This document shows positions 18,165 to 27,358 of a stretch of 44,298 bases of DNA, piece by piece (position 1 is the first letter of the stretch; every line of letters begins with the position of its first letter). The stretch lies in contig CANRDN010000015.1 in assembly GCA_947629375.1 (NCBI GenBank), positions 1 through 44,298 of the forward strand. The letters are read 5' to 3'. Below the pieces are notes generated by a model. The model searched no databases. It was not told where the DNA came from and saw only the letters and a program-made list of their open reading frames with translations. The translations under genes and the position numbers were made by a program. This DNA is from an uncultured Bacilli bacterium. GTDB taxonomy: Bacteria; Bacillota_I; Bacilli_A; RF39; UBA660.

Positions 18165-18758
18165 GTGAATTATCCGAAAGGAATCAAGACAAATAGTACT
18201 GACAATTATATAAAGTTTGATAATAGAGGAATGGGATTAGAAAGTGATATTAATCTAACTAATCAATATTATGTAGATAAGGAAATCGCATACATTTATA
18301 AGAAACCTACTCCTATTCAAGTTACAAAAGTAGATTACAAAAACAATAGTATCATTATAAAAGAAGCATTCTTTAAAGAACCATCTACTACCGATTATAA
18401 TGGTTTATATAAAGGTATGTATATCGATTTTGAAGCTAAAGAGACAACAAGCAAGACATCATTCCCTCTAAGTAATATTCATAAACATCAAATAATACAT
18501 ATAAAACATATAATTGATAATGGTGGAATTGGATTTCTGATAGTAAGATTCACTTCACTTAATAGAGACTATATATTGATGGGAAAAGATTTAATTAAAT
18601 TTCTAGATAATAATGATAGAAAATCCATTCCTCTTGAATATTTTGAAGAAAAAGGATTCATAATTCAATTATCATATACGCCGAGACTTGATTATTTAAA
18701 AGTTATAGATAAAATTATTGGAGGTATTTATGGCAAAGAAAAAGAAAAAAGTTGTTAA
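18165..18758 (+). CDS. recU: Holliday junction resolvase RecU (197 aa)
   Basis: Cuts four-way DNA junctions during recombination and chromosome segregation. The sequence follows RecU closely: NRGMGLESDINLTNQYY, KKPTPIQV, the catalytic TTDYNGLYKGMYIDFEAKET core (Asp and Glu-x-Lys of the nuclease fold), KTSFPL, and the PRLDY end. The chosen start is GTG 18165 with AGGTGA 5 bases upstream; the earlier GTG at 18156 lies inside that site. It overlaps ponA by 29 bases, the conserved recU-ponA arrangement. Confidence 0.95.
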   Translation: MNYPKGIKTNSTDNYIKFDNRGMGLESDINLTNQYYVDKEIAYIYKKPTPIQVTKVDYKNNSIIIKEAFFKEPSTTDYNGLYKGMYIDFEAKETTSKTSFPLSNIHKHQIIHIKHIIDNGGIGFLIVRFTSLNRDYILMGKDLIKFLDNNDRKSIPLEYFEEKGFIIQLSYTPRLDYLKVIDKIIGGIYGKEKEKSC

Positions 18759-21579
18759 TACAAAAGTACATATTAAACCCAATGTAAGAGATTTAGGAAT
18801 ATTTCTTGCAATTGTTCTTGTACTTGGTTTAATTTTTATGAATTTTGCATTTACTGCAATTATGATATTAGGTATCTTACTTATTATCTGGCTATCTAAA
18901 GTCTTTAATAAGAAAAAGAAGAAAAGATGGATTAGAGTTATCTTTAATATGTTTGTCATCTTATTTCTTCTTGGTGCCATCGCAGGAGTTGGAGTTGTCG
19001 CTTGGTTTTTAAACTATGTTGTTGAACATGCCCCTGAATTTAACGAAGATGCTCTTACAATGACTCAAACGACAAAAATTATGGATAGTAATGGTGTTGA
19101 AATTGCCGAATTGGGTACTAAAAAACGTGAAATAATAAAATACGAACAACTAAACGAAGGTTTGGTGGATGCTCTTGTTGCTACAGAGGACTCTAGATTC
19201 TTCCAACATAACGGATTCGATGCTCCAAGATTTTTAGTTGCATCTATTAAACAAGCCTTAGGTAAAAGTGATGCCGGTGGTGCTTCAACATTAACAATGC
19301 AGGTTGCTAAAAATAGTTATCAAGCTGATAAAGCAACAGTTACTCAAGGTTTTGAAGGTATTACTCGTAAATTCACAGATATCTATATGGCTGTGTTCAA
19401 ACTTGAAAAGACTTATTCTAAACAAGAAATAATCGAATTTTACTTCAATGACCACTTCCTTGGAAATAACTCTTATGGAATTGAACAAGCAGCAATTACA
19501 TACTTTAATAAACATGCATATGAATTAAACATTTCAGAATCTGCCCTACTTGTTGGTCTTTATAAAGCTCCTGGAGATTATGATCCATTTAAGCATCCAG
19601 AAGCAGCTGAAGCTCGTCGTAGTACAGTTTTAAAATTGATGTATCAACACGGTTATATTACAGAAGAAGAAAGAGAAATTGCTGATTCAATACCAGTATC
19701 TGACTTGTTAAATCCAAGCAAAAACAATCAAAAATATTGGTCATATTTAAATACTGTTGTTCAAGAAGCTAAAGATGTATATGGAGTAAATCCTGCTACT
19801 ACTTCAGTGCTAATATATACTAATATGAATGCAAGTTATCAAGAATTTATCGATAATATAATGTCAGGTAAAACTTATAAGTGGGAAAATCCTGAAGTTC
19901 AAGCAGGAATTGCCGTTGTCGATGCTGACACAGGAAAAGTTCTTGCAATTGGTGCTGGTCGTAATCAAGAAGGAGACATTAATTTTACCTACACTAACTA
20001 CGCAACTGATACAAAAAGACAAATTGGATCAACTGCTAAACCACTATTCGACTATGGACCAGGTCTTGAATACAACAACTGGTCAACTTATACGATATTT
20101 GATGATGAACCTTATGAATACAGTAGTGGTCAACCGATGAGAAACTCAACAAGAGACTACTGGGGACCAATAACATTAAGGACAGCACTTTCTTATTCAA
20201 GAAATGTACCTGCTCTTAAAGCTTTCCAACGTACAACTCAAAAACAAAAGATGCAATTTGTCCAATCACTAGGAATCACTCTTGAAAAAGAATCAGTTGA
20301 AAGCAATTACTTACACGAAGCATATTCCGTTGGTTCATTTAACGGTTCTAACCCACTTGAAATGGCAGGAGCTTATGCAGCGTTCTGTAATGGTGGATAC
20401 TTTATAGAGCCATATACAATAACAAAGATAGTATTTAGAGATACAGGTGAAGTTGTTACAGCTGACCCTGAAAAGAAACAAGTAATGAGTAGTTCGACAG
20501 CATTTATGATTACTGATGTTCTAAAGACTGCCGTTAACGAAGGACTTAGTGGTCCAGGTAAAGTAAGCGGTGTTAATGTAGCTGCTAAAACAGGAACTAC
20601 TAACTACTCTGCTCAAGAGCGTTATATATTAGGTCTTCCTGAAGAAGCCTTGAATGATGCTTGGATAGTTGGATACGACCCTGATACCGTAATATCAATT
20701 TGGTATGGATATGAACCGGCGTCTAAGAAGTACTACACTAATACGGCATCGGCAATGAATAACCGTCGACAATTATTTAGTGCTATTGGAAATAAAGTCT
20801 TCAAGAAAAATGGTCAAGACTTTAAAGTACCAAATACAGTTGTTAAAGTGGCTGTTGAAAAAGGTTATAGTGAAAATGCTGAACCAAGACTTGCAAGTGA
20901 ATACACGCCATCTAGTAATATCGTTTATGAATATTTCAAGAAAGGAACTGAACCCACCGAGAAGTCGAATGCGTACAAGAAATTAACAAATGTAAGTGGA
21001 TTAAATGTTAAGTATAACGAAGAAAGTAATTCTGTAAGCTTGTCTTGGCGTGGAGTTACTCCTGATGAAGATTTATCCGGTTCTTATGGAGCCTTCGGAT
21101 ATAAAGTATATAAAGACGGAAAATTCATTGGATTTACATCGTCGACAAGTTACACTATGAATAATGTAACATCGCCGTCGGGAACTTATAAAGTAGTAAC
21201 AGGATATAAAAATGTGTCGACAGTCGATAGCTCGGGAACGACATTTACGATATCAAATAGCACACCAAGTAATCCAGGTGGTGGTAGTACCCAACCAGAA
21301 ACACCAAAGGAACCAGTATATGATGCTGATTTAAAAAGTGGATTAAACGATTCATTTAGTGCAAACAATATAACTCAGCCAAGTACAAGTGATGTTATTG
21401 TTACAAAAGATGGTACAAATGTTACTGCAAGTGCTTCTATAACAATTACAATATCGCAAGGAAGTGGAAATGGATTTGATAAAATACCAGGAACGCCTGG
21501 CACTTACACAATAACCTACACTATTACTTATGAAACATATAGTAAAACACTGACTAGAACAATTACTGTAACAGAATAA
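18730..21579 (+). CDS. ponA: class A penicillin-binding protein PBP1 (949 aa)
   Basis: A bifunctional peptidoglycan glycosyltransferase and transpeptidase. The transglycosylase domain starts near residue 125, with EDSRFFQHNGFD and GASTLTMQVAKN. The transpeptidase has the Ser-x-x-Lys motif STAK, SYSRN and KTGT. The N-terminus is odd: before the usual membrane anchor (about 80-101) there is an extra hydrophobic hairpin (about 24-58), giving three membrane segments. The C-terminus adds a fibronectin-III-like domain, a Pro/Gly linker and a beta domain ending ITYTITYETYSKTLTRTITV. The start is ATG 18730 with GGAGG 5 bases upstream. It is coupled to recU by overlap. Confidence 0.95.
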   Translation: MAKKKKKVVNTKVHIKPNVRDLGIFLAIVLVLGLIFMNFAFTAIMILGILLIIWLSKVFNKKKKKRWIRVIFNMFVILFLLGAIAGVGVVAWFLNYVVEHAPEFNEDALTMTQTTKIMDSNGVEIAELGTKKREIIKYEQLNEGLVDALVATEDSRFFQHNGFDAPRFLVASIKQALGKSDAGGASTLTMQVAKNSYQADKATVTQGFEGITRKFTDIYMAVFKLEKTYSKQEIIEFYFNDHFLGNNSYGIEQAAITYFNKHAYELNISESALLVGLYKAPGDYDPFKHPEAAEARRSTVLKLMYQHGYITEEEREIADSIPVSDLLNPSKNNQKYWSYLNTVVQEAKDVYGVNPATTSVLIYTNMNASYQEFIDNIMSGKTYKWENPEVQAGIAVVDADTGKVLAIGAGRNQEGDINFTYTNYATDTKRQIGSTAKPLFDYGPGLEYNNWSTYTIFDDEPYEYSSGQPMRNSTRDYWGPITLRTALSYSRNVPALKAFQRTTQKQKMQFVQSLGITLEKESVESNYLHEAYSVGSFNGSNPLEMAGAYAAFCNGGYFIEPYTITKIVFRDTGEVVTADPEKKQVMSSSTAFMITDVLKTAVNEGLSGPGKVSGVNVAAKTGTTNYSAQERYILGLPEEALNDAWIVGYDPDTVISIWYGYEPASKKYYTNTASAMNNRRQLFSAIGNKVFKKNGQDFKVPNTVVKVAVEKGYSENAEPRLASEYTPSSNIVYEYFKKGTEPTEKSNAYKKLTNVSGLNVKYNEESNSVSLSWRGVTPDEDLSGSYGAFGYKVYKDGKFIGFTSSTSYTMNNVTSPSGTYKVVTGYKNVSTVDSSGTTFTISNSTPSNPGGGSTQPETPKEPVYDADLKSGLNDSFSANNITQPSTSDVIVTKDGTNVTASASITITISQGSGNGFDKIPGTPGTYTITYTITYETYSKTLTRTITVTE

Positions 21580-21581
21580 TA

Positions 21582-21616
21582 AAAATGCTTTGATTATCTC
21601 AAAGCATTTTTTCTTT
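21582..21616. terminator. bidirectional terminator between ponA and the protease gene
   Basis: A 12-bp perfect stem (21582-21593 with 21599-21610; AAAATGCTTTGA) has T runs on the plus side and A runs on the other. It can serve both convergent genes. Confidence 0.85.
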
Positions 21617-23058
21617 TACTCTAATATAAGTATACTGTCTTTATTCTTTACAATAAATATATCATTTAAGTTTGTACGAATAAACGGATATACCTCTTCC
21701 CCATCGTTAATATAAATATAACCAAAACTATATACATCTGGAGTTACAATTTCATTAAAATTATCTTTTATACTTTCTAAATATTCGTTTGTTGTACTTA
21801 AATTGTTCTTTTCTAACATAACCAAGTGTCTCTCATATGTAGTATCTGTAGCTGTTTCAGTTAAAATATAATAAGAATCATTTGAATCCACAACAATGTA
21901 ATCTAAGATATCTTCCATTATAACTAAAGTATTTCCATCAGTTGGATTTTCTACTACTAAGTTATCATCTTTATCCAAATAGAAGTTCAAAACATTTTCA
22001 TTATAAGATATTTGATATGTTTCTTTATTTGGGTATCTTAATTCATAATTATCTTTAACTTTCATTTTATCAAACTTATAACAAACTGAATAATTATCAT
22101 CTGCGTGAATAAAAGCTGGGAAAACAAAGAAACATATAGCTGTAATTATAAGGGCTCTATTATATTTTTTATTTCTTTTAACATCTATCTTTTCTTTATT
22201 AACACTTCTATTTTTAATTATCGCATCTATTCCTTCTTTATCTAAATATTTAAAGGCATTTACAAGATATAGAATAACAATTATAGATGATGTAACAAGT
22301 CCGAATATAGTATTTTGAAGAGATGGATTAGAAAGTGTTGTACAATCTACATAATTACCTGATTCACCAAGCATTATTGCAAAGTCATAAAATCCGTGAA
22401 GTAATACTACACTCCAAATATTACCAGTTCTATAATATACCACTCCTAAAAGGAATCCTAAGCTTGTCGTTTGTAATACTTGTAGTAAAGTTTCAAGAAT
22501 CGTTTGACCAGCAAAAATATTTGTTAAATGAATTGCACCAAATACTAAAGATGATCCAAGTATTGAAAGAATTACTCCCTTTCTACTATTACCAAATTTC
22601 TTTAAAAACTCATTTTGAAGATAACCTCTACATAGAAATTCCTCAGCACACCCTATTGCAAAACAGAATAATGCTAAGTTAATTAATATTCCAAGACCTG
22701 TATTTCCACCAGTTGTCGTGTTTCCTAAGAAAATTATAACTGCTACAACAAAAAGAGTTATTCCATACTTTATACCTTTAAAAGCTCCTTCTCTTTTCTT
22801 ATGGAGAATGCTTCCATTCTTAGAAATAAGTAAAACAACTATTACTAAGAATGCAAAGAATAATTCTGTAATAAGTTCTTCTCCATATTTTAAATTAAAC
22901 GAAAGAAAAGTTAACAATGGTGGTATTAGTCCTTGTAAAAGTAAAACAACTAATGTTATAAAAAATAGTTTTAAAAATAATAAAACATATTTTTTTGATG
23001 ATATCTTTTTAGTCTTAATCTCGACTTTGTCTTCTTTTTCTTCTGTATCCAAATACAT
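21616..23058 (-). CDS. CPBP-family intramembrane metalloprotease with extra C-terminal domain (480 aa)
   Basis: A multi-pass membrane protein of the CAAX protease and bacteriocin-processing (Abi) family. The three hallmark motifs are present: EEFLCRGYLQ (Glu-Glu-x3-Arg), FGAIH and LLHGFYD. About eight hydrophobic segments fill residues 25-275. After a basic linker comes one more hydrophobic stretch (about 298-315, ending AFIHAD) and about 165 residues likely outside the cell, which are not part of the family core. The start is ATG 23058, since GTG 23061 leaves only one base after AGGAG. It is the last gene of the cca-dnaD-nth-ZIP unit. Substrate unknown. Confidence 0.85.
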   Translation of the reverse strand: MYLDTEEKEDKVEIKTKKISSKKYVLLFLKLFFITLVVLLLQGLIPPLLTFLSFNLKYGEELITELFFAFLVIVVLLISKNGSILHKKREGAFKGIKYGITLFVVAVIIFLGNTTTGGNTGLGILINLALFCFAIGCAEEFLCRGYLQNEFLKKFGNSRKGVILSILGSSLVFGAIHLTNIFAGQTILETLLQVLQTTSLGFLLGVVYYRTGNIWSVVLLHGFYDFAIMLGESGNYVDCTTLSNPSLQNTIFGLVTSSIIVILYLVNAFKYLDKEGIDAIIKNRSVNKEKIDVKRNKKYNRALIITAICFFVFPAFIHADDNYSVCYKFDKMKVKDNYELRYPNKETYQISYNENVLNFYLDKDDNLVVENPTDGNTLVIMEDILDYIVVDSNDSYYILTETATDTTYERHLVMLEKNNLSTTNEYLESIKDNFNEIVTPDVYSFGYIYINDGEEVYPFIRTNLNDIFIVKNKDSILILE

Positions 23059-23079
23059 CACACTCCTAGTATAATCTTA

Positions 23080-23817
23080 TCACATAATTATTTTACTTAA
23101 AATAATAATTGTTACTCCTAAAAGAAAATATTTTATATTACTTTTAATGCTTATTGTCTTTAAGCTTTCTTTCATAAGTTCAAATATTGCAATGTAAATC
23201 ATTATTCCTGCTGTTAAAGATAAGATTATGGCAAATAGATAGTCATTGATATTTCTCAAGAAAAGAAAAGATATTACTGCACCCACTGGTTCTGATAAAG
23301 CAGCAATTAAAGTATATTTTAAGGCTTTTGGTCTATCTTTTTTACTATAGTAGATAGGAACAGCGATAGCAATACCTTCAGGGATATTATGTAGAGCAAT
23401 AGAAATAGCAAGAGGAATACCAATAGATAAATCTTTAGATGAAGAAAGAAAAGTAATTATTCCTTCGGGGATATTATGTAACACTAGAGCAAGCATCGAA
23501 ATTATCCCTACTTTATATAAATTATCTTCTTTATCATTCTTTTTACTTAAATAGTCACATAAAAGACCTCCAAAAAGAGCATAAACGCCTATTATGAGGC
23601 TGGAAGGTAAAAACTCGTATATTTTATTAATATAACTAAAAGATGACGGAATAAGGTCAAAAAAAGAGATAAAAAGCATAATACTTGCTGAGAAGACTAA
23701 ACTGGCTCCCACTACTTTATTTTTATCTTTTAAATTGAGAAAGATAATAATCGTTCCTATCATTGTCGATAACCCAGAAAGAATAGTAATTAAAAAACTT
23801 AAAAAAAAATTATTCAT
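23080..23817 (-). CDS. ZIP-family metal transporter (245 aa)
   Basis: An integral membrane carrier for zinc or other divalent metals. Two copies of HNIPEG (in LVLHNIPEGI and ALHNIPEGIAIAVPI), which supply the metal-binding His and Glu residues of helices 4 and 5, identify the ZupT/ZIP family. About eight hydrophobic segments are present. GGTGAT lies upstream of the ATG. The gene ends with TGA then TAA and is 21 bases from the protease gene. Metal specificity cannot be read from the sequence. Confidence 0.92.
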   Translation of the reverse strand: MNNFFLSFLITILSGLSTMIGTIIIFLNLKDKNKVVGASLVFSASIMLFISFFDLIPSSFSYINKIYEFLPSSLIIGVYALFGGLLCDYLSKKNDKEDNLYKVGIISMLALVLHNIPEGIITFLSSSKDLSIGIPLAISIALHNIPEGIAIAVPIYYSKKDRPKALKYTLIAALSEPVGAVISFLFLRNINDYLFAIILSLTAGIMIYIAIFELMKESLKTISIKSNIKYFLLGVTIIILSKIIM

Positions 23818-23851
23818 ACAATCACCATTTAATTATATGAATAATTATTAT

Positions 23852-24478
23852 CTATTTATTATTAGAATAGTATTTGCATATATCGCATATTTTACAATTC
23901 TCACATTTAGGTTTTATCGCAGTACAGTTGTATCTTCCAAAAAGGACTAATTGATGATGTAGTTTAGACCAAGATTCTTTAGGAAATTTCTTCATAAGTT
24001 TCTTTTCAATCGTTAACACATCATCTTGTTCTTTAGCAAGATTAAGTCTTTTACTGACACGGTTTACGTGAGTATCTACAGCAATAGCTGGATAATTAAA
24101 TAGATTACTTCTAACGACGTTGCTTGTTTTTCTACCAACACCAGGAATAGAAGTTAAAATCTTTTCGTCATTTGGTACTACTCCATTACAATTATCGATT
24201 AAATATTTAGCTATTTCTTTAACAAAGACACTCTTCTTATTAAAAGTTCCAATAGGTCTTATTATTTCTTTAATATCGTCTACACTAGCATTACTCAATT
24301 TCTCTAATGTATCGTATTTCTTAAACAAAATTTTTGTTACTTCATTTACTCTTTTATCCGTTGTTTGAGCACTTAATACGACTGCGATTAACAATTCATA
24401 ATCTTTACTGTAATTTAACTCACAACGAGGATTTTTATATAACTCATCTAAATAAGTTTCAATCTTTTCACTATTCAT
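23852..24478 (-). CDS. nth: endonuclease III (208 aa)
   Basis: A base-excision repair DNA glycosylase and AP lyase for oxidised pyrimidines. The helix-hairpin-helix with catalytic Lys is IPGVGRKTSNVV, the catalytic Asp is in AVDTHVNRVSKR, and the C-terminus has the C-x6-C-x2-C-x5-C iron-sulfur motif. The start is taken as ATG 24478, overlapping the end of dnaD by 8 bases; ATG 24484 (two codons earlier) is also possible. The dnaD-nth pair is conserved in Bacillota. Confidence 0.95.
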   Translation of the reverse strand: MNSEKIETYLDELYKNPRCELNYSKDYELLIAVVLSAQTTDKRVNEVTKILFKKYDTLEKLSNASVDDIKEIIRPIGTFNKKSVFVKEIAKYLIDNCNGVVPNDEKILTSIPGVGRKTSNVVRSNLFNYPAIAVDTHVNRVSKRLNLAKEQDDVLTIEKKLMKKFPKESWSKLHHQLVLFGRYNCTAIKPKCENCKICDICKYYSNNK

Positions 24479-25142
24479 CTTCATCCATCCAGTCATCACA
24501 ATCAAAGATTTCTACTTTTTTAGGTTTTTCTTTTTCTCTAAAATCTTTTCTATTCTTTTCTACAGCTTCTTTAGTTGTAATACCTTTTCTTGCCCATTCA
24601 TAAAGTATTTTATCGATATATCTTAGATTAGGTACTCCATTTATTACTGCTTCTCTTATAGCTTCTTTAATAACTTCATCTTTATAGTTACTTTCTTTCC
24701 AAGCTTTTACAATTTCTATTTCTATTGGTGATAGTTGTTTATTTAGTTCTCTTTCTAATATAGCAAAAACATCTTCTTGTTCATCTTGTTTTTTTATTTC
24801 TTCAGTAGCTTCCCCTACGACACTTAGTGCTATCTTTTCATAGAAGAAATCTAAATAAATAAACTCTTCCATAATGTTTTTATCATTCTTTATTACTTTT
24901 ATATCTATTAAGTTTTTCTCTTGTAATGTTGCAATGTACTTCATAATCGTTTTAACATCACTTGAGAATTCTTCACTTAATTTATTTATATCAAATGGTA
25001 TTTTATTTCCTAAACTATAAAGATACATAAGAAACAAAAAGCTCTCTAAATCAATATTCAATTTAGGAAATTCTTTATAAATATATAAAGGAATAATTAT
25101 ATTTCCACTTTTAACAATATCTACTAACTTTCCATATTTCAT
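24471..25142 (-). CDS. dnaD: DNA replication initiation protein DnaD (223 aa)
   Basis: Loads the replicative helicase together with DnaB and DnaI at oriC and at restart sites. The N-terminal winged-helix part (about 1-100) has LYIYKEFPKLNID and FSSDVKTIMKYIATLQEKNLI. The C-terminal DnaD domain (about 125-195) has LSPIEIEIVKAWKES and VPNLRYIDKILYEW, matching the YxxxIL signature. An acidic tail follows. AAGGAGG lies in the 12-base gap behind cca, so the genes are in one operon. Confidence 0.92.
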   Translation of the reverse strand: MKYGKLVDIVKSGNIIIPLYIYKEFPKLNIDLESFLFLMYLYSLGNKIPFDINKLSEEFSSDVKTIMKYIATLQEKNLIDIKVIKNDKNIMEEFIYLDFFYEKIALSVVGEATEEIKKQDEQEDVFAILERELNKQLSPIEIEIVKAWKESNYKDEVIKEAIREAVINGVPNLRYIDKILYEWARKGITTKEAVEKNRKDFREKEKPKKVEIFDCDDWMDEDE

Positions 25143-25154
25143 AGGAATTCCTCC

Positions 25155-26249
25155 TTATTTATAGTTATTTAGTACATACTCCTCTATTCTTTCTTTTTTA
25201 TTTTCTAGTTTTCCATCTAATATTTGTTTTTCTAAATCATTAAATATCTCTTTATATATTGGTCCTGGTTTTCTATTAAGTACTTTTTCAATATCTTGAG
25301 CAGTTATATCTATTTCTTTTTTAGATTGTATTGGCAAGTTTTCATAGATACCTACTATTATTGATTTATCGACATTGTACATATTGGCCACAATCTGGTT
25401 AATGTATAAACCATATCTATATAAAGTGTAACTATTTATTCCAAGTTTTAAGACTTCTTTTACATCTTTTATGATAGCTTTCTCGTTACTTGAAAAGGCT
25501 TGCTTATATTTATCACTTACATCTAGTGAAGACCATATACCTATTATGTCATTATTTAAGTTTATTTTATCTAGATTATATATTTCTAATTCTTTATCAA
25601 GACCAAATTCTAAGAGTAAATCTACCCCATATTTAGAGTTTGCACTAGCAAAGATTTTATCTAATTCCTGTCTTTTACGACTGTAAGATAAATTCTTCAA
25701 TAAACTTTTGTTATTTATTATAGCACTTTTTACTTCATCACTTAACTGAAAATTTAAAATTGTAGCAAATCTTATTGCACGGAGTATTCTTAATGAGTCT
25801 TGAGAAAATTTATAGTTGCTATCCCCTACTGTATTTATAATTTTCTTTTCGATATCTTTCTTACCACCGAGAGGATCAAGTATTTTTCCTGTCTTATCGA
25901 TACATAAAGTATTCATTGTAAAGTCTCTTCTCATTAAATCTTCATAAAGGCTGTCGATGTATTCAATTTCAATTGGTTTTCTATTGTTTATATATTTTAT
26001 CTCTTTTCTAAAAGTAGTAATCTCAAATCTATCATTTTTTATGTATATAGTTACTGATCCATATTGTTCTTTGGGAAGAACAGAACCTTGAAACATATCC
26101 ATTATTTCTTTAGGAGTTGCATTTGTCGCAATGTCGACATCTTTGGAATTAATACCTAATACGTAATCTCTAACAAAACCTCCTACTATATAAGCTTTAT
26201 AACCATTTTCTTCGATTCTATTCAATATTTTTAATGCTTGTTTTAACAT
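25155..26249 (-). CDS. cca: CCA tRNA nucleotidyltransferase (364 aa)
   Basis: Adds or repairs the 3' CCA of tRNAs. The class II nucleotidyltransferase head shows VGGFVRDYVLG and DVDIAT (metal-binding Asp pair), then MRRDFTMNTLCID and LRILRAIRFA, which make up the nucleotide-recognition neck. The length is that of the short bacterial form without an HD domain. The site GGTGAT precedes the ATG. It heads the operon with dnaD and nth. Separate A-adding or CC-adding activity cannot be excluded. Confidence 0.92.
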   Translation of the reverse strand: MLKQALKILNRIEENGYKAYIVGGFVRDYVLGINSKDVDIATNATPKEIMDMFQGSVLPKEQYGSVTIYIKNDRFEITTFRKEIKYINNRKPIEIEYIDSLYEDLMRRDFTMNTLCIDKTGKILDPLGGKKDIEKKIINTVGDSNYKFSQDSLRILRAIRFATILNFQLSDEVKSAIINNKSLLKNLSYSRKRQELDKIFASANSKYGVDLLLEFGLDKELEIYNLDKINLNNDIIGIWSSLDVSDKYKQAFSSNEKAIIKDVKEVLKLGINSYTLYRYGLYINQIVANMYNVDKSIIVGIYENLPIQSKKEIDITAQDIEKVLNRKPGPIYKEIFNDLEKQILDGKLENKKERIEEYVLNNYK

Positions 26250-26303
26250 TTAATCACCAATTTAATTATATCAAAATAATCTTTATATTAAAAGTTTTAA
26301 GGT

Positions 26304-26329
26304 AAGAAAAAAAGAGCATTACACTCTTA
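26304..26329 (-). terminator. terminator of the lipoprotein gene
   Basis: AAGAG and CTCTT (about 26312-26316 and 26324-26328) form a short stem that overlaps the stop codon. A T-rich run follows on the minus strand. Confidence 0.6.
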
Positions 26330-26854
26330 ATTTTTTATTTCTTGGAAACTAATACCGGAATCTAGATAAAGGATTCCTTTTTTACCGTTGAGAGTTGGAT
26401 ATATCTCGTTGTAATTGTTAACAGCATCAAACTTTGTAAGTGTTACATACACATAGTTGCCATCGACCATATAAAGCATAAATCTAGAGTCGTCATATTC
26501 ACTAGGATCATATTTTATTTGAGATATCTTATTTCTAACTTCTAAATCTATTTCACCCATTTTTTCGACAAAACTTGAATATATCGTATCAGGTATAAAG
26601 TTAATGACTACAATTGGGGATATGTCAGAAGGAACAGTATCAACTTCTTCCCCGTCTTCCAATACATATTTCTTGTCAATTTCTTTATAGAAAAGAACTT
26701 GCTTTACTTCTAATTTAGATAAATTATCATCGACTTTTTCCACTTCTTGTTTATTATTTTCTTTAGATTCTTCATTTTCCCTTAATAAATTTGAAGAATT
26801 TCCACACCCTGTGACAAGTAAAATAGCAATTGCTAAAATAAAATATTTTTTCAT
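26327..26854 (-). CDS. predicted lipoprotein of unknown function (175 aa)
   Basis: The N-terminus MKKYFILAIAILLVTGC is a lipoprotein signal with lipobox LVTGC at about 14-18, so the mature protein would be anchored by a lipidated Cys on the outer face of the membrane. An Asn/Glu/Lys-rich linker (about 19-45) precedes a compact mixed domain (LEVKQVLFYKEIDKKYVL, then a strand-rich C-terminal half). I do not recognise the family. It lies between hup and cca and is flanked by its own terminator. Confidence 0.85.
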   Translation of the reverse strand: MKKYFILAIAILLVTGCGNSSNLLRENEESKENNKQEVEKVDDNLSKLEVKQVLFYKEIDKKYVLEDGEEVDTVPSDISPIVVINFIPDTIYSSFVEKMGEIDLEVRNKISQIKYDPSEYDDSRFMLYMVDGNYVYVTLTKFDAVNNYNEIYPTLNGKKGILYLDSGISFQEIKN

Positions 26855-26919
26855 TTTGAATCATTCCTTCACTTAAATTTTATTATAAATATTAGCATTT
26901 TATAAGTCAACAAAAAGGT

Positions 26920-26955
26920 CAAATAAAAATAACACCTCTATTTAAGATGTTATTT
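26920..26955 (-). terminator. terminator of hup
   Basis: Arms AAATAACA (26927-26934) and TGTTATTT (26948-26955), with TTTTTATTT continuing on the minus strand. Confidence 0.78.
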
Positions 26956-26976
26956 TGTTTTCATTACTACTAATTA

Positions 26977-27249
26977 TTAATTTACTGCGTTCTTTAATGC
27001 AGTTCCAGCTTTGAAAGTAACTGCTTTTCTTGCAGGGATTTTAACAGTAGCACCAGTTTGAGGGTTGCGTCCTTCTCTTGCTTTTCTCTTAGAAACATTG
27101 AATGTTCCAAATCCAGCAACTGGAACTCTTTCACCTTTCTTTAATGCTTTAGTGATTACTTCGAAAGTAGCATCTAAAGCACGAGTAGCGTCAACTTTTG
27201 TTAATCCTGTTTTCTTAGCAATTTCTTCTACTAATTCAGCTTTTTTCAT
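26977..27249 (-). CDS. hup: HU-type histone-like DNA-binding protein (90 aa)
   Basis: A small dimeric nucleoid protein that bends DNA. Family features are all visible: the MKKAELVEEIAKKTGLTKVD start, GFGTFNVSKRKAREGRNPQTG (the DNA-binding arm with RNPQTG) and PARKAVTFKAGTALK near the end. Length is standard. GGAGG sits 8 bases from the ATG. The neighbour spoIVA upstream reproduces the spoIVA-hbs order of Bacillus subtilis. Confidence 0.97.
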   Translation of the reverse strand: MKKAELVEEIAKKTGLTKVDATRALDATFEVITKALKKGERVPVAGFGTFNVSKRKAREGRNPQTGATVKIPARKAVTFKAGTALKNAVN

Positions 27250-27269
27250 ATTATATTACCTCCATTTTT

Positions 27270-27286
27270 TAAGCATAGCATGCTTA
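27270..27286. promoter_or_regulatory. inverted repeat in the hup leader
   Basis: TAAGCAT (27270-27276) and ATGCTTA (27280-27286) are exact complements separated by 3 bases, a few bases upstream of the hup ribosome binding site. No T run follows, so this is not a terminator. It could be an operator or a leader hairpin affecting translation. A -35-like TTGCCA lies further upstream without a convincing -10. Confidence 0.45.
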
Positions 27287-27358
27287 CATATACAAAGTAA
27301 CATATTTTTTTGGCAAAATCAATATTTTTTGTTTATTTTTCAACGAATTGACACATTT

